Assembly (NCBI GenBank): GCA_947500645.1
Contig: CANMSD010000004.1
Location: 215,093-279,092, forward strand
Reading direction: 5' to 3'
DNA: 64,000 nucleotides
Origin: an uncultured Erythrobacter sp.
GTDB lineage: Bacteria; Pseudomonadota; Alphaproteobacteria; Sphingomonadales; Sphingomonadaceae
Shown here: piece by piece, positions 61,856-64,000 of the stretch
Layout of the letters: the number at the start of each line of letters is the position of its first letter
How positions within the stretch are numbered: the first letter of the stretch is position 1
Notes under the pieces: model-generated
Databases searched by the model: none
The model's input: the letters and a program-made list of their open reading frames with translations, nothing else
Told to the model about the DNA's origin: nothing
Made by a program: the position numbers and the translations under genes

Positions 61856-63424
61856 CTAACCCTCTGGCTCTTCCCAAGCGAGTTTCGGCTTACGCGCAGC
61901 GGCGGTCTCATCCAGTCGCCTGCGCGGCGCGTAATACGGCGCTTGCTTCATGCTCTCGTCACCCGCCAACGCGCGCTCTGTGACAGAGCGGAATGCAGTG
62001 ATGAATTCATCCAGCGCAGCCTTACTCTCGGTCTCAGTTGGCTCGACAAGCATCGCGCCATGAACCACCAAGGGGAAATAGACCGTCATCGGGTGATAGC
62101 CTTCGTCGATCAGCGCCTTCGCCAGATCGAGAGTCGACAGCCCACCTTCGAAATCCTTATCGCCAAACAGCGCCTCGTGCATGCAAGGTCCACTATCGGC
62201 GAATGGCGCGTGGAGGATATCTTCCAGACTGCGCAGCACGTAATTCGCATTCAGCACAGCGTCTTCGGACACCTGCTTCAACCCGTCCGCTCCATGGCTG
62301 AGCATATAGGTCAGCGCACGGGTGAACATGCCCATCTGGCCGTGGAACGCCGTCATCCGGCCGAAGCTTTGCCCGCGATGTTCGCGCTGCTCCTCTTCGA
62401 CCAGTTCATAGCCGTCGCCATCCTGCAGCTTGCGCACGATCGGCAGCGGGGCAAAATCCTTAAGCGCTTCTGAAAAGACCACCGGGCCGGAACCGGGTCC
62501 GCCGCCGCCATGCGGGGTGGAGAAGGTCTTGTGCAAATTGATGTGCATCGCATCGACGCCAAGGTCGCCCGGACGCACGCGCCCAACGATCGCATTGAAA
62601 TTTGCGCCGTCGCAATAGACATATCCGCCCACTGCATGGACCGCATCTGCGATTTCGCGAAAGTCCTTCTCGAACAATCCGCAGGTGTTCGGATTGGTGA
62701 TCATCACCGCCGCGACATCGGGCGCGAGCCGCGCCTTTATAGCTTCAAGATCGACGCGCCCCTCTGGTGTCGCAGGGATGTCTTCGACCTTGTAGCCTGC
62801 GAACGCGGCCGTCGCAGGATTGGTGCCATGTGCACTTTCTGGCACGAGCACGACCTCGCGCGCGTCTCCACGCGCGGTATGCGCTGCACGGATCGCGAGA
62901 ATCCCGCACAGCTCACCATGTGCGCCAGCTTTCGGGCTCATCGCCACGCCTGGCATGCCGGTGAGCTTCATCAGCCAATCGCCAAGCTCGTGGATCACCT
63001 GCAACGCGCCTTGCACCGTTTGTTGCGGGGCGAGCGGGTGAATATCGGCAAAGCCCGGCAGGCGCGCGACCTTTTCATTCAGGCGCGGATTGTGCTTCAT
63101 CGTGCAGCTGCCGAGCGGGAAGAAGCCCAGATCAATGCCGTAATTCTGGCGGCTAAGGCGGGTGTAATGTCGCACCGTTTCCGGCTCGGTCAGGCCCACG
63201 AGGCCAATGGGTTTGGAACGCTCAAAACCACCGAGACGATTGGGTGCGTCAGGGTCGATCTCGGGCAGGTCGACACCGGTCGTTTCGGCATGGCCAATCT
63301 CGAAAATCAGAGGTTCTTCGAGCATGAGGGCGCGATTGCCAGTGGTGGTCGCGGGGCCATTATGCAGGCCATCTTCAGCCGGGCTCATCTCTGGCTTCCA
63401 CCCGGATTTATTGGGCGCGTTCAT
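61856..63424 (-). CDS. gcvPB: Glycine dehydrogenase (decarboxylating) subunit 2
   Basis: A 522-residue PLP-dependent subunit of the glycine cleavage system P-protein, which decarboxylates glycine and passes aminomethyl to H protein. Blocks: [36 protein letters not shown] and [21 protein letters not shown] with the PLP lysine. It overlaps gcvPA by ATGA (63421-63424). Two-subunit P-proteins are common in bacteria. Confidence 0.97.
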   Translation of the reverse strand: MNAPNKSGWKPEMSPAEDGLHNGPATTTGNRALMLEEPLIFEIGHAETTGVDLPEIDPDAPNRLGGFERSKPIGLVGLTEPETVRHYTRLSRQNYGIDLGFFPLGSCTMKHNPRLNEKVARLPGFADIHPLAPQQTVQGALQVIHELGDWLMKLTGMPGVAMSPKAGAHGELCGILAIRAAHTARGDAREVVLVPESAHGTNPATAAFAGYKVEDIPATPEGRVDLEAIKARLAPDVAAVMITNPNTCGLFEKDFREIADAVHAVGGYVYCDGANFNAIVGRVRPGDLGVDAMHINLHKTFSTPHGGGGPGSGPVVFSEALKDFAPLPIVRKLQDGDGYELVEEEQREHRGQSFGRMTAFHGQMGMFTRALTYMLSHGADGLKQVSEDAVLNANYVLRSLEDILHAPFADSGPCMHEALFGDKDFEGGLSTLDLAKALIDEGYHPMTVYFPLVVHGAMLVEPTETESKAALDEFITAFRSVTERALAGDESMKQAPYYAPRRRLDETAAARKPKLAWEEPEG

Positions 63425-64000
63425 GCCAAAGCCTCCTCAAGCGTGGTCGCAAGGGCTTCGATATCCTCGTCCGTGGTCGTCTCGGTCACCGCGACCAGCA
63501 ACGCGTCGTTAAGCGCCTCGACACCGGGATAAAGCCGGTCGAGTGAGACTCCACCGAGCACGCCTTTGTCGGCAAGGTCGCGCACGACTTCACGCGCGAG
63601 CTTGCCGCCTAGTCGCACGGTGAACTCGTTGAAAAACAAACTATTAAGCAGCGACACGCCGGGAATTTGCTCCAACCGATCAGCGGTCTTGCAAGCGAGC
63701 CGGTGGTTCTCTGTCGCCAACTCTCGCAAGCCCTTCTCGCCCAGCAAGGTCATGTGCACATTGAACGCCAGCGCGCAAAGGCCGGAATTGGTGCAGATAT
63801 TGCTTGTCGCCTTCTCGCGGCGGATATGCTGCTCACGCGTGGACAGCGTCAGCACGAAACCGCGCTTGCCCTCAGCATCGGTGGTCTCGCCGCACAGACG
63901 GCCAGGCATTTGTCGCACGTGCTTGGGATCGCGAACGGCGAACAGGCCGAGGTACGGCCCGCCAAATTGCAGACCGACGCCGATCGACTGCCCTTCGCCA
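63421..64000 (-). CDS. gcvPA: Glycine dehydrogenase (decarboxylating) subunit 1, C-terminal part
   Basis: The last ~193 residues of GcvPA, cut at the right window edge. [50 protein letters not shown] is read in short blocks and marks the family (CTNSGLCAL). It pairs with GcvPB in one operon by ATGA overlap. The N-terminus and start codon are outside the window. Confidence 0.95.
   Translation of the reverse strand, partial: GEGQSIGVGLQFGGPYLGLFAVRDPKHVRQMPGRLCGETTDAEGKRGFVLTLSTREQHIRREKATSNICTNSGLCALAFNVHMTLLGEKGLRELATENHRLACKTADRLEQIPGVSLLNSLFFNEFTVRLGGKLAREVVRDLADKGVLGGVSLDRLYPGVEALNDALLVAVTETTTDEDIEALATTLEEALA

Overview
This 64-kb window looks like the chromosome of a sphingomonad alphaproteobacterium, most probably of the Erythrobacter/Altererythrobacter type. 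The reasons are a carotenoid operon in the order crtY-crtI-...-crtB, a LOV-domain HWE histidine kinase of the kind known from Erythrobacter, MipA/OmpV and DUF2585 proteins, many 4-nt ATGA gene overlaps, moderately high G+C, and scattered short intergenic palindromes of a kind common in this group. The genus is an inference; no rRNA is present. I see no prophage, insertion sequence, CRISPR array or plasmid genes.

Layout. 1-4.3 kb: the start of an M19 dipeptidase, a tight DUF427/cupin/DoxX operon, a SWIB protein, a PEBP protein and an S41 lipoprotein protease. 4.3-5.8 kb: blue-light LOV kinase with its receiver protein. 6-12.7 kb: envelope lipoproteins, a fasciclin lipoprotein, a photolyase-like flavoprotein lacking the usual N-terminal antenna domain, hypothetical proteins, cold-shock protein and a ribosome hibernation factor. 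12.7-15.8 kb: a repeat-rich accessory stretch with a YaiI protein between inverted repeats, an AbrB-Doc toxin-antitoxin pair and a GIY-YIG protein between inverted repeats. 15.8-18.2 kb: thiC under a TPP riboswitch, with a small coupled unknown gene. 18.2-32 kb: membrane and secreted proteins, metallo-beta-lactamase-fold enzymes, a JmjC-like cupin, nitronate monooxygenase, a Bor-like lipoprotein coupled to an FAD oxidase, and a group of secreted or periplasmic peptidases and hydrolases (DUF885, PqqB-like, amidohydrolase, S9). 32-38.7 kb: outer-membrane MipA protein, DUF2585 and the carotenoid operon. 38.7-42.9 kb: acyl-CoA carboxylase. 42.9-49.2 kb: MFS exporter, DNA polymerase IV, Nudix, 6-phosphogluconolactonase, Dps, a GDT1-like protein, MarR and a crotonase. 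49.2-49.8 kb: two tandem 37-residue membrane microproteins and tRNA-Gly(CCC). 50.7-58.8 kb: valine catabolism (mmsA, acyl-CoA dehydrogenase, 3-hydroxyisobutyryl-CoA hydrolase, enoyl-CoA hydratase, mmsB) interleaved with a deacetylase, a lipoprotein and RidA. 58.8-64 kb: an Nmad3 protein, a nucleotidyltransferase-flippase pair and the split glycine decarboxylase genes gcvPB and gcvPA (cut by the window end).

How the genes fit together. Valine breakdown would give propionyl-CoA, which the biotin carboxylase pair at 39.3-42.8 kb could carboxylate if its substrate is propionyl-CoA. The carotenoid operon (lycopene to beta-carotene type), the LOV kinase, the photolyase-like protein and Dps fit a sunlit, oxidative, heterotrophic life. 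The least explained items are the tandem 37-aa proteins, the rearranged photolyase-like protein, the PqqB-like/amidohydrolase pair, the Nmad3 protein, the nucleotidyltransferase-flippase pair and the families of inverted repeats bracketing small genes. No clearly new multi-gene defence or biosynthetic system is evident.
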